In this document: positions 1 to 9,170 of the stretch, in pieces | Layout: every line of letters begins with the position of its first letter | How positions within the stretch are numbered: the stretch's first letter is position 1 | NCBI GenBank assembly: GCA_030609055.1 | Contig: JAUWCZ010000006.1 | Location: forward strand, 1 to 43,817 | Reading direction: 5' to 3' | Origin: Chloroflexota bacterium | GTDB lineage: Bacteria > Chloroflexota > Anaerolineae > Anaerolineales > UBA11858 | Length of the DNA stretch: 43,817 nucleotides | Notes under the pieces: model-generated | What the model was told of the DNA's origin: nothing | What the model saw: the letters and a program-made list of their open reading frames with translations, nothing else | The model's database searches: none | Made by a program: the position numbers and the translations under genes

Positions 1-306
1 GCGAAGCCAAAGAGCATCAAGCCACAGACCAAGTTCAAGACCGAGGTCTATGTGTTGAAGCAGGAAGAGGGAGGACGGCACAAACCGTTCTTCACAGGCT
101 ACCGGCCGCAATTTTATATCAAGACGATTGATGTGACCGGGACAATCACCCTGCCGGAAGGTGTGGAGATGGTCATGCCTGGAGACAATGTGAATATGGA
201 AGTGGAACTGATCGTACCGATCGCTCTGGAACAAGGTGGAAAGTTCGCTATTCGAGAGGGTGGTCTCACCGTTGCGTCTGGTGTGGTCACTGAGATAATA
301 GAGTAA
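1..306 (+). CDS. tuf: elongation factor Tu, C-terminal part (5' end outside window)
   Basis: The frame is open from base 1 and gives the last 101 residues of EF-Tu, the GTPase that delivers aminoacyl-tRNA to the ribosome. The visible part covers most of domain 3, with the family's [12 protein letters not shown] segment, the MVMPGDN segment and the FAIREGG segment close to the C-terminus. The G domain and its nucleotide-binding motifs lie upstream of the window. rpsJ starts 4 bases after the stop codon, so the two genes are almost certainly co-transcribed, as in str/S10 clusters. The first in-frame start codon here is internal and should not be taken as the gene start. Confidence 0.97.
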   Translation, partial: AKPKSIKPQTKFKTEVYVLKQEEGGRHKPFFTGYRPQFYIKTIDVTGTITLPEGVEMVMPGDNVNMEVELIVPIALEQGGKFAIREGGLTVASGVVTEIIE

Positions 307-310
307 TACT

Positions 311-619
311 ATGGCTAAACAAAAAATTCGAATTCGCTTGAAAGCTTACGATCACCGTGTTTTAGACCAATCCGCGCGACGGATCATTGAAACTGCCGAG
401 AGGACCGGTGCCCGGGTTGTGGGTCCAGTTCCTCTCCCGACAAAAATTGAGAAATTTGCTGTACGCCGGTCGACATTTGTCCACAAGGATTCTCATGAGC
501 ACTTTGAGATTCGGACCCATAAACGATTAATCGATGTACTGGAACCAGATTCACAGACAATCGATTTGCTAATGCGGTTGAATTTACCTGCAGGTGTTGA
601 TATTGAAATTAAGATTTAA
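311..619 (+). CDS. rpsJ: 30S ribosomal protein S10
   Basis: This 102-residue protein has the usual S10 length and the family's N-terminal [15 protein letters not shown] segment. It also has the [12 protein letters not shown] loop and the [15 protein letters not shown] region that contacts 16S rRNA and NusB. S10 is part of the 30S head and also acts in antitermination as NusE. The gene follows tuf by 4 bases with no strong Shine-Dalgarno sequence, which suggests translational coupling. Its last codons overlap a strong promoter-like sequence (603-630) that would serve rplC and the genes after it. Confidence 0.98.
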   Translation: MAKQKIRIRLKAYDHRVLDQSARRIIETAERTGARVVGPVPLPTKIEKFAVRRSTFVHKDSHEHFEIRTHKRLIDVLEPDSQTIDLLMRLNLPAGVDIEIKI

Positions 620-630
620 TCGTGTATAAT
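603..630 (+). promoter_or_regulatory. sigma70-type promoter inside the 3' end of rpsJ
   Basis: TTGAAA (603-608) and TATAAT (625-630) are separated by 16 bases. The predicted start is near 637, which would give rplC a leader of about 250 nt. The -10 is a perfect consensus match and the -35 matches five of six bases. Confidence 0.65.
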
Positions 631-636
631 AGGCAA

Positions 637-888
637 TCCGTGTCAATTTTGTGCAGGCAACAAGCACGGGAAATAAGTTCGACCTCCCTGCCGAAAACTG
701 GTATGGGACTCGCTGGAGTAAGAATCCAATAAAGATCCAGCGAAATAGGATAACGTAAGAACTTTTCCTGCCGAGAACACAAAATCCAGCTGTTCACGAA
801 GGAACTGTTTACTGCGTTATTTGGGATGATGAAGCTAAGCCCTAGTTTACAGTCCCAGAAAATTAATCGATAGTAGGAGACAAATGAG
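637..888 (+). other. structured leader between rpsJ and rplC
   Basis: No convincing coding frame is present in this 269-base gap (620-888), which is long for an S10 operon. I see an 8-bp hairpin pairing 710-717 with 736-743, and a 7-bp long-range pairing of 704-710 with 852-858 that abuts it. The element CCTGCCGA, followed by AAAC or GAAC, occurs twice (near 688 and 767). These fit a folded mRNA leader, possibly a target for ribosomal-protein feedback. The regulatory role is inference, and I cannot match it to a named RNA family by eye. Confidence 0.45.
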
Positions 889-1512
889 ATGAAAGGGCTA
901 ATTGGTAAGAAAGTTGGTATGACCCAGTTATTTGATGATTCGGGTAAAGCCGTTCCGGTTACAGTCATTAAAGCTGGGCCTTGTTATGTCACACAGGTTC
1001 GCTCAGTGGACCAGGATGGATACAACGCAGTTCAGTTGGGGTATGAAGAGGTTAAACCCCAGCGATTGACAGGTGGAGAACTTGGTCACCTGAAGAAAGT
1101 TGATCTTCCCCCACTGCGATTTTTGCGGGAATTCCGGACCGATGAGTCCCTGGAAGCGGGAGAGATACTCACAGTAGAAGTTTTTGATGAAGGTGACCGC
1201 GTAGATGTTGTTGGCAAATCTAAAGGACGCGGCTTCGCTGGTGTAGTAAAGCGGTATGGTTTCTCCGGTGGTCCGAAGACTCACGGGCAATCGGACAGAC
1301 TACGTGCTCCGGGCTCCATTGGAGCAGGGTCAACCCCGGGTCGGGTCTTTAAAGGAAAACGAATGCCGGGACGCATGGGAAATGAAACTGTGACTTCCCA
1401 GAACCTATTGGTTTCCCGTATCGACCCTGAGAATAATATTATTGCAGTGCGGGGGTCCGTTCCCGGACCTAAAAACGGGTTGGTATTAATAATAGAAGCC
1501 CGGAAGCAGTAG
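889..1512 (+). CDS. rplC: 50S ribosomal protein L3
   Basis: L3 is an early 23S-binding protein whose long loop approaches the peptidyl-transferase centre. The 207 residues begin [15 protein letters not shown], the classic L3 start. They include the loop motif [11 protein letters not shown] and the region [23 protein letters not shown] that carries the Gln methylated in many bacteria. An AGGAG sits just upstream of the ATG. This is the first gene after the long leader, so it would be the first to feel any regulation acting there. rplD follows by 19 bases. Confidence 0.98.
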   Translation: MKGLIGKKVGMTQLFDDSGKAVPVTVIKAGPCYVTQVRSVDQDGYNAVQLGYEEVKPQRLTGGELGHLKKVDLPPLRFLREFRTDESLEAGEILTVEVFDEGDRVDVVGKSKGRGFAGVVKRYGFSGGPKTHGQSDRLRAPGSIGAGSTPGRVFKGKRMPGRMGNETVTSQNLLVSRIDPENNIIAVRGSVPGPKNGLVLIIEARKQ

Positions 1513-1531
1513 CCGGTTGGAGTAGAAGAAA

Positions 1532-2167
1532 ATGGAAGCAAATGTTATCGATATGAAGGGTAAGAAAATTGATACTGTTGATCTACCAGGCGAGATTTTT
1601 AATGCCCCGGTTAATTTAGATACGATGCATCAAGCCTTTGTCCGCCAGTTGGCTCATCAACGGCTTGGAAGACATAGCACCAAAGGTAGAAGTGAAGTCT
1701 CTGGCGGCGGTCGTAAACCCTGGAGACAGAAAGGTACAGGTAGGGCTCGCCAAGGCTCAATCAGGGCAGCTCAATGGGTTGGAGGTGGCAAGATCTTCAC
1801 GCCAAAACCCCGTTCCTACGGGAAAAAGATGCCCAAGAAAATGCGCCATGCTGCCTTACGATCAGCGATCACCATAAAACATTCCTCTGAAGATATGTTC
1901 ATTGTGGATGAATTTTCACTGAAGGAACCTAAAACACGGATGATGGCTGAAGTTCTTGAGAAAATTACCGGTGGTCAAAATTGTCTGATTATTTATCCTA
2001 AACGGGATGAAAACTATGAATTTTTGGTTCGGGCGATAAAGAATTTGCCGAAGGCAAATATCTTATTGGCTGATTACCTCAATATTCGAGATTTACTAGG
2101 ACATGAGAAGGTCATCCTTGTCAAATCAGGATTGGACCGGATCTCGGAGATTTTACTACGGGAGTAA
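1532..2167 (+). CDS. rplD: 50S ribosomal protein L4
   Basis: This 211-residue protein has the L4 hallmarks. There is an N-terminal strand region with VDLPGEIFNAPVN, and the long exit-tunnel loop with KGRSEVSGGGRKPWRQKGTGRAR followed by the basic IRAAQWVGGGKIF segment. A C-terminal alpha/beta domain ends with the DLLGHEKVILVKSGLD type motif. L4 lines the exit tunnel, and in enterobacteria it also represses its own S10 operon. The structured leader upstream of rplC makes a similar loop conceivable here but does not show it. rplW starts 4 bases after the stop. Confidence 0.98.
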   Translation: MEANVIDMKGKKIDTVDLPGEIFNAPVNLDTMHQAFVRQLAHQRLGRHSTKGRSEVSGGGRKPWRQKGTGRARQGSIRAAQWVGGGKIFTPKPRSYGKKMPKKMRHAALRSAITIKHSSEDMFIVDEFSLKEPKTRMMAEVLEKITGGQNCLIIYPKRDENYEFLVRAIKNLPKANILLADYLNIRDLLGHEKVILVKSGLDRISEILLRE

Positions 2168-2171
2168 GGCG

Positions 2172-2474
2172 ATGACCTCGATATATGATGTTTTACGACG
2201 TCCAATCTTAACTGAAAAGTCAAGCCACCAGTATGCAAAATTGAATCAGTATGTCTTTGAGGTGGCAAATGATGCAACTAAAAGCATGATTAAGGAAGCC
2301 GTTGAGACGATTTTTGATGTAAAAGTCGAAAAGGTTAATACCATGGTTATGCCTGCAAAACGATCTCGTCGTGCGCAGAGCCGCCGCGTCTTAATCCGGC
2401 GCAGTGCCTATAAAAAGGCTATTGTGACCCTGGCTCCCGGAGAGACGATTTCTGTGTTTGAAGGAGTTCGGTAA
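2172..2474 (+). CDS. rplW: 50S ribosomal protein L23
   Basis: I chose the ATG at 2172, which gives 100 residues beginning [18 protein letters not shown], the typical L23 start. A longer frame from 2103 would add a non-homologous stretch overlapping rplD. L23 sits at the tunnel exit and docks trigger factor and SRP. The family's [11 protein letters not shown] and [11 protein letters not shown] segments are present. The stop overlaps the rplB ATG by one base (TAATG), so the two are translationally coupled. Confidence 0.97.
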   Translation: MTSIYDVLRRPILTEKSSHQYAKLNQYVFEVANDATKSMIKEAVETIFDVKVEKVNTMVMPAKRSRRAQSRRVLIRRSAYKKAIVTLAPGETISVFEGVR

Positions 2475-3319
2475 TGGCAGTAAAAAAATATAAACCGGTC
2501 ACGCCGAGTATGCGTGGGCGAACGGGCTATACATTTGAAGAAATTACCAAGGATAAACCAGAACGCTCCTTGGTGAAGCCTCTTCACAAAAAAGGTGGGC
2601 GGAACACATATGGTCGGATAACTGTCCGTCATCGGGGTGGAGGACATAAGCGGAAATACCGTGTGGTGGATTTTAAGCGGGAGAAATATAATATCCCTGC
2701 CCAGGTTGTCGCGATAGAATACGATCCCAACCGGACAGCCAGGTTAGCCTTGCTGAATTATGCTGACGGTGAGAAACGGTATATTATCGCCCCGGTTGGA
2801 CTACAAGTAGGAGATACAATAGTCTCCGGCTCAGAAGCAGAAGTCGCTCCGGGAAATTTTTTACCCCTCAGCAACATTCCAACCGGTACTCGAATCCATA
2901 ATATTGAACTGAAACAAGGTGCAGGAGGGCAGCTGGTGCGCTCCGCAGGTACATCCGCCCGTTTAATTGCCAAAGAAGGAAAATATGGTCAGGTGCGTTT
3001 ACCATCAGGAGAAATCCGCCTGATCCACCAGAACTGCATGGCGACAATCGGGCAGGTAGGTAATGTCGATCACGGCAATATCAAATTGGGCAAAGCTGGT
3101 AGAAAACGGAATCTGGGTATCCGTCCAACAGTGCGAGGATCTGCTATGTCTCCCCGGGACCATCCGCACGGAGGTGGTGAGGGTCGTTCCCCGATTGGTA
3201 TGCCAAGCCCCAAGAGTCCCTGGGGAAAGAAAACCCTGGGTGCAAAAACCCGCCGAAATAAACGAACCGGCAAATACATTGTCCGCGACCGACGGGTAGG
3301 AAAGAAGAGGCGCCGCTAA
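2474..3319 (+). CDS. rplB: 50S ribosomal protein L2
   Basis: L2 is a 23S rRNA-binding protein needed for subunit joining and peptidyl-transferase activity. The 281 residues show the N-terminal [14 protein letters not shown] segment, the RNA-binding [17 protein letters not shown] motif and the C-terminal DHPHGGGEG motif at about residue 230, with the functionally important histidine. The basic tail is normal for the family. The start overlaps the rplW stop by one base, and rpsS follows after 49 bases. Confidence 0.98.
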   Translation: MAVKKYKPVTPSMRGRTGYTFEEITKDKPERSLVKPLHKKGGRNTYGRITVRHRGGGHKRKYRVVDFKREKYNIPAQVVAIEYDPNRTARLALLNYADGEKRYIIAPVGLQVGDTIVSGSEAEVAPGNFLPLSNIPTGTRIHNIELKQGAGGQLVRSAGTSARLIAKEGKYGQVRLPSGEIRLIHQNCMATIGQVGNVDHGNIKLGKAGRKRNLGIRPTVRGSAMSPRDHPHGGGEGRSPIGMPSPKSPWGKKTLGAKTRRNKRTGKYIVRDRRVGKKRRR

Positions 3320-3368
3320 GATGATCCTGTATTGCGGATAACAAGGCAGTACATGAGGAGTTGAAGGT

Positions 3369-3689
3369 ATGTCAAGATCACTGAAAAAGGGTCCATTTAT
3401 TGACCCCAAGTTATTGAAGAAAATTGAAGCGATGAACGAACGTGGAGAGAAGAAAGTCATCCGGACCTGGAGCCGGGCCAGCGTGATTTTTCCCCAGCTG
3501 GTAGGACACACGATTGCGGTTCATGACGGTCGACGGCATGTTCCGATTTACATTACCGAGAATATGGTTGGACACCGCCTGGGTGAATTTGCTCCCACAA
3601 GAACCTTCCGCGGGCATTTAGCGGCAAAGCGTACTGCACATAAAATGGATACCGCTTCTTCCGCAGAGAAAACGATCAGGGAGATTTAG
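3369..3689 (+). CDS. rpsS: 30S ribosomal protein S19
   Basis: S19 is a 30S head protein near the A-site finger. The protein is 106 residues, slightly longer than the usual 92 or so, with a C-terminal extension rich in Ala, Ser and Lys. It begins [18 protein letters not shown] and carries the [10 protein letters not shown] and [17 protein letters not shown] motifs, all diagnostic. A GAGGAG-like Shine-Dalgarno lies before the ATG. rplV starts 2 bases after the stop. Confidence 0.98.
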   Translation: MSRSLKKGPFIDPKLLKKIEAMNERGEKKVIRTWSRASVIFPQLVGHTIAVHDGRRHVPIYITENMVGHRLGEFAPTRTFRGHLAAKRTAHKMDTASSAEKTIREI

Positions 3690-3691
3690 TT

Positions 3692-4039
3692 ATGGAATCC
3701 GATATCAGAGCTACAGCACGTCATATCCCTGTTTCCGCGCAAAAAACTCGCCTGGTAATTGATCTGGTCCGAGGAAAAGATGTCATGGAAGCGTTGGAAG
3801 TGTTAAGTTTCACTCCGAACAAAGCAGCCCTACCGGTATCAAAATTGATTAATTCAGCGATTGCCAATGCGGAAAATAATTTTGGCCTTAACCGATATGA
3901 TTTATATATTCATTATATTGTTGCCGATGTGGGACCAACCCGCAAATGGCGCCGATTTGGTGCCCGGGGTCGGGTAAAACCCCGCCTACGCCGGTCATCC
4001 CACATCTCTGTTATCTTGAAAGAACATGAAGAGGTATAA
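3692..4039 (+). CDS. rplV: 50S ribosomal protein L22
   Basis: This 115-residue protein has the L22 fold signatures: the N-terminal RHIPVSAQKTRLVIDLVRGK helix region, the NKAALPVSKLINSAIANAENN segment, and the long tunnel hairpin around GPTRKWRRFGARGRVKPRLRR. L22 constricts the exit tunnel with L4 and is a site of macrolide-resistance mutations. It ends with HISVILKE as usual. A 69-base gap to rpsC contains a short inverted repeat (4059-4064 with 4082-4087) of unknown meaning. Confidence 0.97.
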   Translation: MESDIRATARHIPVSAQKTRLVIDLVRGKDVMEALEVLSFTPNKAALPVSKLINSAIANAENNFGLNRYDLYIHYIVADVGPTRKWRRFGARGRVKPRLRRSSHISVILKEHEEV

Positions 4040-4108
4040 GAAAGTCTGATAAAAGAAACTGCCCTTTAATGAGCTCTCTGCGGGCAGACGTGATCAGTAG
4101 GAGAAATT

Positions 4109-4792
4109 ATGGGTCGAAAAGTACATCCGATAGGATTTCGTTTGAAAATAACCAAGACCTGGGATGCAAGATGGTTTGCAGAAGGCGATCAATATGTGGA
4201 ACACTTGCAGGAAGATCTCGCGATTCGAGAATTAATTCATAATGAAGCAGAGCGAGCAGGTGTATCAAAAATTGAAATTGAACGTTTCCCAGGTAAAGTA
4301 AAAATTAGCATCCATACTTCAAAACCTGGTGTTCTGATCGGTCGAAAAGGCGCGAATGTAAAGATCATGCGCAAAAGTTTAGAAGAACTGGTTGGCAAGT
4401 CTATCGATGTTGATATTAAGGAGATCGAAACCCCAGACCTGGATGCTTTCCTGGTGGCAGATAATGTTGCCCGCCAAATTGAAAGCAGGATCAGCTACTC
4501 CCGGGCAATGAATCGAACCATTCAGCGCACAATGCGTGAAGGAGCCGAGGGCATCCGAATTGAGGTTTCCGGTCGCCTGGGTGGAGCAGAAATGTCACGA
4601 ACTATTCACATGCGGGAAGGTCGGGTTCCACGCCAGACCTTAAGAGCTGATATTGATTATGCACTCGCTGAGGCAGCTACAACCTACGGCAATATTGGTG
4701 TGAAAGTTTGGATTTATAAAGGTGAAGTCCTGCCGACTTTGGACGAGGAAGATGAAACAGAAGGCCATGACGGAGTATACGTCAGCAAATAA
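4109..4792 (+). CDS. rpsC: 30S ribosomal protein S3
   Basis: S3 forms part of the mRNA entry channel and has helicase activity with S4. The 227 residues begin MGRKVHPIGFRLKITKTWDARW. They contain a KH domain with the motif GVLIGRKGANVKIMRK and a C-terminal domain with the ISGRLGGAEMSRTI-like segment (EVSGRLGGAEMSRTIHMREGR). The acidic C-terminal tail is within the normal range. AGGAG precedes the ATG at good spacing. Confidence 0.98.
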   Translation: MGRKVHPIGFRLKITKTWDARWFAEGDQYVEHLQEDLAIRELIHNEAERAGVSKIEIERFPGKVKISIHTSKPGVLIGRKGANVKIMRKSLEELVGKSIDVDIKEIETPDLDAFLVADNVARQIESRISYSRAMNRTIQRTMREGAEGIRIEVSGRLGGAEMSRTIHMREGRVPRQTLRADIDYALAEAATTYGNIGVKVWIYKGEVLPTLDEEDETEGHDGVYVSK

Positions 4793-4839
4793 AGGTTACG
4801 TTTGATGTGCTTCTTAAGAGAATTTAAAGGATTAGTAAC

Positions 4840-5268
4840 ATGTTGATGCCAAAACGTGTCAAATACAGAAAACAGATGCGTGGTCGAATGAAAGGGAAAG
4901 CCCGTCGTGGTGCAGAACTTCATTTTGGGGATTATGGGCTGCAAGCTTTAGAACCTGCCTGGATCACTGCCAGACAAATAGAAGCTTCCCGTCGGGCTAT
5001 GGTTCGGGCAATGCGTCGACGAGGAAAAGTTTGGATCCGAATTTTCCCAGATAAACCGATCACAAAAAGATCGGCTGAATCCAGGATGGGAAAAGGCAAA
5101 GGCGAAGTTGAGTATTGGGCTGCCGTTGTAAAACCCGGCCGGATCATGTTTGAAATAGGCGGAGATGTTGGGGAGAGTGTGGCAATTGAGGCATTACGGC
5201 TTGCTTCTTACAAATTACCAATTAAGACCAAAGTTGTCCGCCGAGAAGAAGTAGGAGAAAGCGTATGA
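4840..5268 (+). CDS. rplP: 50S ribosomal protein L16
   Basis: L16 helps shape the A-tRNA elbow site of the 50S. This 142-residue protein begins [20 protein letters not shown] keep the ATG at 4840 because AAAGG at 4826-4830 is well placed for it and the family start is ML(M/Q)PKR. The segments [21 protein letters not shown] and [21 protein letters not shown] are typical. The 3' end overlaps rpmC by 4 bases (ATGA). Confidence 0.98.
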   Translation: MLMPKRVKYRKQMRGRMKGKARRGAELHFGDYGLQALEPAWITARQIEASRRAMVRAMRRRGKVWIRIFPDKPITKRSAESRMGKGKGEVEYWAAVVKPGRIMFEIGGDVGESVAIEALRLASYKLPIKTKVVRREEVGESV

Positions 5269-5477
5269 AAGCAGATGAAATTCGAGCCTTATCGGACGAG
5301 GATATCAGGGCTCAGATTGATGAAACCCGGGAAGAATTAATGAATCTCAGATTTCAGCAATCTACGGGAGAGTTGATAGATACTACCAGGATAAAAGAGA
5401 CTAGACATCTGATTGCCAGGTGCGAAACAATATTACGAGAACGCGAGCAGGAAGCCGCAGTGGAAGGTGAATCATGA
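5265..5477 (+). CDS. rpmC: 50S ribosomal protein L29
   Basis: L29 is a small helical-hairpin protein near the tunnel exit. The 70 residues begin [18 protein letters not shown] and contain the family motif [15 protein letters not shown] followed by [19 protein letters not shown] glutamate-rich tail of a few residues is longer than in most bacteria but unremarkable. It overlaps both neighbours by 4 bases, which indicates tight translational coupling in the rplP-rpmC-rpsQ trio. Confidence 0.96.
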   Translation: MKADEIRALSDEDIRAQIDETREELMNLRFQQSTGELIDTTRIKETRHLIARCETILREREQEAAVEGES

Positions 5478-5734
5478 GCAAACGCCGTCGCTTAACTGGA
5501 GTTGTGACTAGTAACAAAATGGATAAAACAGTCTCGGTCAGAATAACCCGGCGATTTCGTCATCGCTTATACAAAAAGGTCATCGATCGCCATATATCTG
5601 TGAAAGCCCATGATGAACTGGGATGCGATATTGGAGATCAGGTCCTGGTCGTGGAATCGAAACCGATCTCAAAGACAAAACGGTGGGTTGTGGAAGAAAT
5701 CCTTCGCAAGACGATTTCTACACAGCAAGCCTAA
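5474..5734 (+). CDS. rpsQ: 30S ribosomal protein S17
   Basis: S17 is an OB-fold primary 16S-binding protein. The 86 residues include RRRLTGVVTSNKMDKTVSVRI at the N-terminus and the HDELGCDIGDQVLVVESKPISKTKRW motif, both diagnostic. Length is normal. The start overlaps the rpmC stop by 4 bases, and rplN follows after 12 bases with a GGAG before it. Confidence 0.97.
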   Translation: MSKRRRLTGVVTSNKMDKTVSVRITRRFRHRLYKKVIDRHISVKAHDELGCDIGDQVLVVESKPISKTKRWVVEEILRKTISTQQA

Positions 5735-5746
5735 ACGGAGTCAGCA

Positions 5747-6118
5747 ATGATACAGCAAGAATCAAGAGTAACTGTTGCCGATAACTCTGGAGCCCGAGAA
5801 TTGCTGGTCATTCGGGTTTTAGGTGGATCAAGACGCCGCTACGCCCGCATAGGTGATGTTGTGGTTGGATCAATTAAAGAGGCTACTTCCCAGGGATCTG
5901 TTAAATCACATGAAGTTGTTAGAGCGGTGGTTGTTCGCACCGCTAAAGAATGGCGCCGGAAAGATGGATCGACTGTAAAATTTGATGATAACGCCGTAGT
6001 TATCCTGGATGCCGACGGCACAAACCCGAAAGGTACCCGAATTTTCGGGCCGGTTCCTCGTGAACTTAGAGAAAAAGGGTTTATGAAAATTGTCTCCTTG
6101 GCACAGGAAACGGTCTAA
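5747..6118 (+). CDS. rplN: 50S ribosomal protein L14
   Basis: L14 is a beta-barrel protein at the subunit interface and takes part in bridge B8. The protein is 123 residues. The start [24 protein letters not shown], the [11 protein letters not shown] segment and the C-terminal [24 protein letters not shown] signature are all present. Codons and spacing are ordinary for the operon. Confidence 0.98.
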   Translation: MIQQESRVTVADNSGARELLVIRVLGGSRRRYARIGDVVVGSIKEATSQGSVKSHEVVRAVVVRTAKEWRRKDGSTVKFDDNAVVILDADGTNPKGTRIFGPVPRELREKGFMKIVSLAQETV

Positions 6119-6143
6119 GGATTAAGAAGCAGGAGTGAATGAC

Positions 6144-6473
6144 GTGAAATTTAAAATTCGAAAAGGTGATACAGTCGAAATAATCAGCGGCCGGACAGCT
6201 GATAAAGGTCAGCGCGGCGAAGTAATCAAAGTTTACCGGGATAAGCGACGGGTTACTGTTCAAGGGATTAATATCCGGAAGAAACATCAGGGGCAAATTC
6301 AAACCCAAGGCAGAACAATGACCCCTGGAATTATTGAATTTGAAGGACCGATACATATTTCAAATGTCATGCTGGTTTGTCCCGCGTGTGGAAAACCGAC
6401 TCGAGTGGGTATTACTCGCGAAGACGGGGACGCCCACCGGGTATGTAAACGCTGTGAAGGGTTGATTGACTAA
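6144..6473 (+). CDS. rplX: 50S ribosomal protein L24, zinc-ribbon form
   Basis: I place the start at the GTG at 6144, giving 109 residues beginning MKFKIRKGDTVEIISG. AGGAG at 6131-6135 lies 8 bases before it. The upstream in-frame GTG at 6135 overlaps that Shine-Dalgarno and is unlikely to be used. L24 is an assembly initiator with a KOW motif, seen here in KGQRGEVIKVYRDKRRVTVQG. The C-terminus has a Cys4 ribbon (C79, C82, C101, C104) that probably binds zinc. Confidence 0.95.
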   Translation: MKFKIRKGDTVEIISGRTADKGQRGEVIKVYRDKRRVTVQGINIRKKHQGQIQTQGRTMTPGIIEFEGPIHISNVMLVCPACGKPTRVGITREDGDAHRVCKRCEGLID

Positions 6474-6490
6474 TTGTTGGGAGCTGAAGA

Positions 6491-7039
6491 ATGAGCAGAT
6501 TAAAAGATCGTTATCAGAAGAAAGTAGTAAAAGATCTAGTCAAAGATCTTGAGTTAGAGAATATTATGCAGTGCCCTCGCGTCACGAAAGTAGTAGTAAA
6601 TATTGGTGTGGGTGATGCCCTTGATAATGGTAAGCTCCTGGATGAGGCGGTTCGTGATTTGACAAAAATTACCGGACAAAGACCGGTAATCAATAAATCT
6701 AAAAGGAATATCGCGAATTTTAAACTCCGGATCGGCTCGGCGATCGGCACCTCAGTCACCTTGCGGGGACATAAAATGTGGTCATTCCTGGATCGCTTGA
6801 TGAACGTTGCTTTACCCAGGGTTCGTGACTTTCGAGGAGTTTCTCCAAATTCATTTGATGGGCGGGGTAATTACACTCTTGGTATTACTGAGCAGCTTGT
6901 ATTTCCTGAAGTAGATTATGACGAAGTCAGCAAGATTCGAGGGCTTGAAGTTACCATCGTGACTTCCAGTCAGGATGATGAATCAGGGCGGGAGCTGCTC
7001 CGAAAACTGGGGATGCCGTTTAAGGAGGAAAACCGCTAA
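6491..7039 (+). CDS. rplE: 50S ribosomal protein L5
   Basis: L5 binds 5S rRNA and contacts P-site tRNA. The 182 residues carry the N-terminal [16 protein letters not shown] helix, the motif [20 protein letters not shown], the [18 protein letters not shown] segment and [22 protein letters not shown], all strongly conserved in L5. The stop overlaps the rpsN ATG by one base. Confidence 0.98.
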   Translation: MSRLKDRYQKKVVKDLVKDLELENIMQCPRVTKVVVNIGVGDALDNGKLLDEAVRDLTKITGQRPVINKSKRNIANFKLRIGSAIGTSVTLRGHKMWSFLDRLMNVALPRVRDFRGVSPNSFDGRGNYTLGITEQLVFPEVDYDEVSKIRGLEVTIVTSSQDDESGRELLRKLGMPFKEENR

Positions 7040-7221
7040 TGGCAAAAAAAAGCATGGTTGCGCGTGAACGTAATCGAAAATATAAAGTTAGAGAAGTGAA
7101 TCGTTGTAAAAAATGCGGCCGCCCACGCGGGTATATGCGGCGGTTTGGATTGTGCAGGATTTGTTTCCGTGAATTGGCACTCGAAGGGAAGATTCCCGGT
7201 GTTGTTAAATCATCGTGGTAA
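7039..7221 (+). CDS. rpsN: 30S ribosomal protein S14, type Z (zinc-binding)
   Basis: This is the short 60-residue S14 with a Cys4 zinc site (C23, C26, C39, C42 in CKKC and CRIC). It is the usual form in Gram-positives, Thermus and Chloroflexota, as opposed to the longer zinc-free form. The [21 protein letters not shown] core is standard. It is coupled to rplE through a one-base overlap. Confidence 0.97.
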   Translation: MAKKSMVARERNRKYKVREVNRCKKCGRPRGYMRRFGLCRICFRELALEGKIPGVVKSSW

Positions 7222-7240
7222 GTTGGATGGAGGTTAAGTA

Positions 7241-7654
7241 ATGAGTTTTAATGATCCAATTGCTGATATGCTAACGCGAGTCCGAAATGCAGTGAGAGCA
7301 GAGCATTCTCAGGTATCAATGCCGAGCTCAAAAATGAAGGTATCCATTGCAAAAATTCTGACTGAAGAGGGATTCATCGGTAATTATGAGGTTACTGAAA
7401 ATAAAAATTCACCCCATAAAACCCTCACACTGGACTTGAAATACGTCGGTAAACGGCGCACTAAACGCTCCGTGATTACCAACCTCGAACGGGTGAGTTT
7501 GCCTGGCCAGAGAATTTATACCGGGAAAGGTGAAATCCCATTTGTTTTGTCTGGAATGGGCATTTCCATCCTGACAACCTCCAAAGGTGTAATGACTGGA
7601 CGTGAGGCGAAAAAATTAGGAGTTGGCGGTGAATTAGTGTGTAAAGTTTGGTAG
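7241..7654 (+). CDS. rpsH: 30S ribosomal protein S8
   Basis: S8 is a central-domain 16S-binding protein. The protein is 137 residues. It begins MSFNDPIADMLTRVRNA and ends with the conserved GMGISILTTSKGVMTGREAKKLGVGGELVCKVW block. The N-terminal half has the SKMKVSIAKIL segment. In E. coli S8 represses the spc operon, but I saw no obvious mimic site here. Confidence 0.97.
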   Translation: MSFNDPIADMLTRVRNAVRAEHSQVSMPSSKMKVSIAKILTEEGFIGNYEVTENKNSPHKTLTLDLKYVGKRRTKRSVITNLERVSLPGQRIYTGKGEIPFVLSGMGISILTTSKGVMTGREAKKLGVGGELVCKVW

Positions 7655-7710
7655 GAGATTTGTGACCTGTTTTGAGGAACGCAGACAGGAACGATCAAGG
7701 AGAATGAACC

Positions 7711-8256
7711 GTGTCTAGAATTGGACGTCTGCCGGTTGAAGTTCCAACTGGTGTGGATGTAACGATAAGTGGATCGCATGTAAAGATCAAAGGTCCTAAA
7801 GGTGAATTGGAATTTACCTTTTCTAAAGATATTGAGCTCTCCTTAAAGGACGGGGAGATCAGTGTCAATCGACCTTCTGATGCCAGAGAGATGCGGTCTT
7901 TGCATGGAACCACCCGGTCTTTGATCCAGAATATGGTCATTGGAGTAACGGATGGTTTTCAGAAGGAATTGCAGCTGGTCGGTGTAGGCTACCGTGCCAA
8001 TATGCAGGGAAAGAACTTGGTTCTAAATGTTGGGTATTCCCATTCAGTTGAAGTAGAACCTCCACCAGGGATCACTTTTGAGGTGGGTGAACGGTCCCAG
8101 CAAGTTTTTATCAGCGGGATTGATAAACAGAAAGTGGGACAGATTACAGCCGAAATCCGAAAAGTTAGACCGCCTGAACCCTATAAAGGGAAAGGCATTC
8201 GGTATAAGGATGAGTATATCCGCCGTAAAGCTGGCAAGGCGGGCAAGGTAGCTTAA
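7711..8256 (+). CDS. rplF: 50S ribosomal protein L6
   Basis: L6 binds near the sarcin-ricin loop and the factor-binding site. The start is the GTG at 7711, because the nearby ATG at 7704 runs into a stop after three codons. AAGGAG precedes it. The 181 residues show [11 protein letters not shown], the duplicated L6 domains, and the C-terminal signature [28 protein letters not shown]. Confidence 0.97.
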   Translation: MSRIGRLPVEVPTGVDVTISGSHVKIKGPKGELEFTFSKDIELSLKDGEISVNRPSDAREMRSLHGTTRSLIQNMVIGVTDGFQKELQLVGVGYRANMQGKNLVLNVGYSHSVEVEPPPGITFEVGERSQQVFISGIDKQKVGQITAEIRKVRPPEPYKGKGIRYKDEYIRRKAGKAGKVA

Positions 8257-8257
8257 T

Positions 8258-8626
8258 ATGGCGAAAAAACGAACCAGAGCAGATGCTCGTAAAAGGCGGC
8301 ATCTAAGAATCCGCCGGAAGGTTACTGGAACACCTAAAAAACCTCGCTTGAATGTATATCGCAGTTTAAACGAGATCTATGTTCAGGTTATTGATGATAC
8401 CAAAGGTCATACCCTGGTTTCTACCTCAACCATTGATCCCTCACTCAAGAAGAAATTCAAGGGAATGACAAAAAAAGAAAAAGCAAAACTGGTTGGCCAA
8501 ACTATTGCTGATCGTGCAAAGGAAAAAGGTATTAAAAGCGTTGTTTTTGATCGTGGAGGATACAAATATATTGGCCGTGTCGCAGCTCTTGCAGAAGGAG
8601 CTCGCGAGAATGGATTACAGTTTTAG
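8258..8626 (+). CDS. rplR: 50S ribosomal protein L18
   Basis: L18 binds 5S rRNA. The 122 residues include the basic N-terminal arm ([24 protein letters not shown]) and the C-terminal segment [28 protein letters not shown], a strong L18 signature. It starts just 1 base after the rplF stop. Confidence 0.98.
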   Translation: MAKKRTRADARKRRHLRIRRKVTGTPKKPRLNVYRSLNEIYVQVIDDTKGHTLVSTSTIDPSLKKKFKGMTKKEKAKLVGQTIADRAKEKGIKSVVFDRGGYKYIGRVAALAEGARENGLQF

Positions 8627-8647
8627 TTACCTGACCGGGAGAAGGTT

Positions 8648-9169
8648 ATGACAAACGGTTATCAAGATAACCCTGAACAAGAAATCGATGAGCGCATCAT
8701 AAACATTGAGCGTGTTGCAGCTGTTGTGAAAGGTGGACGACGGTTTTCCTTTCGAGTGACAATGGTGGCCGGCGATCATAAAGGCAATGTAGGTTTGGGT
8801 ATGGGCAAAGCAAAATCTGTGCCTGACGCTATCCGAAAAGCTGCCTCCAATGCCAAAGATGGCATGCATCCTGTAGCAATCTATAATACCACCATCCCCC
8901 ATAAGGTGATCGGGAAGGTTAGCGGCGCAAAAGTACTGCTGAAACCGGCGTCGGAAGGTACTGGTGTTATTGCAGCTGGAAGTGTCCGGGCAGTTATTGA
9001 AGTAACCGGGATTTCCAACGTCTTGACGAAATCATTGGGTAGTAATAACGCGATGAACATCGCAGCAGCCACTATTAATGGGCTGGAGCAATTAAAAGAT
9101 CCTTATGAAGAAGCTGCCAATCGGGGAGTAGAAGCTGAAAAATTAATCCCCTTCTGGGATCGAGGATAA
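8648..9169 (+). CDS. rpsE: 30S ribosomal protein S5
   Basis: S5 works in decoding accuracy with S4. The 173 residues contain [23 protein letters not shown], the [17 protein letters not shown] motif and the C-terminal domain with [29 protein letters not shown]. The C-terminal extension after [11 protein letters not shown] is short. rpmD begins 1 base after the stop. Confidence 0.98.
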   Translation: MTNGYQDNPEQEIDERIINIERVAAVVKGGRRFSFRVTMVAGDHKGNVGLGMGKAKSVPDAIRKAASNAKDGMHPVAIYNTTIPHKVIGKVSGAKVLLKPASEGTGVIAAGSVRAVIEVTGISNVLTKSLGSNNAMNIAAATINGLEQLKDPYEEAANRGVEAEKLIPFWDRG

Positions 9170-9170
9170 T

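Noticed and set aside
609-968. 119-codon minus-strand frame opposite the rpsJ-rplC gap
   Set aside because: It overlaps the rplC start, has no homology I recognise and no Shine-Dalgarno, and the gap looks like a leader on the plus strand.
3005-3511. 168-codon minus-strand frame across rplB and rpsS
   Set aside because: It is antisense to two certain ribosomal genes and resembles no family.
4059-4087. 6-bp inverted repeat between rplV and rpsC as a terminator
   Set aside because: There is a long loop, no U-tract and a continuing operon. Probably not a terminator.
6135-6143. Upstream GTG as the rplX start
   Set aside because: It overlaps the AGGAG that serves the GTG at 6144, and the shorter form fits the family start.
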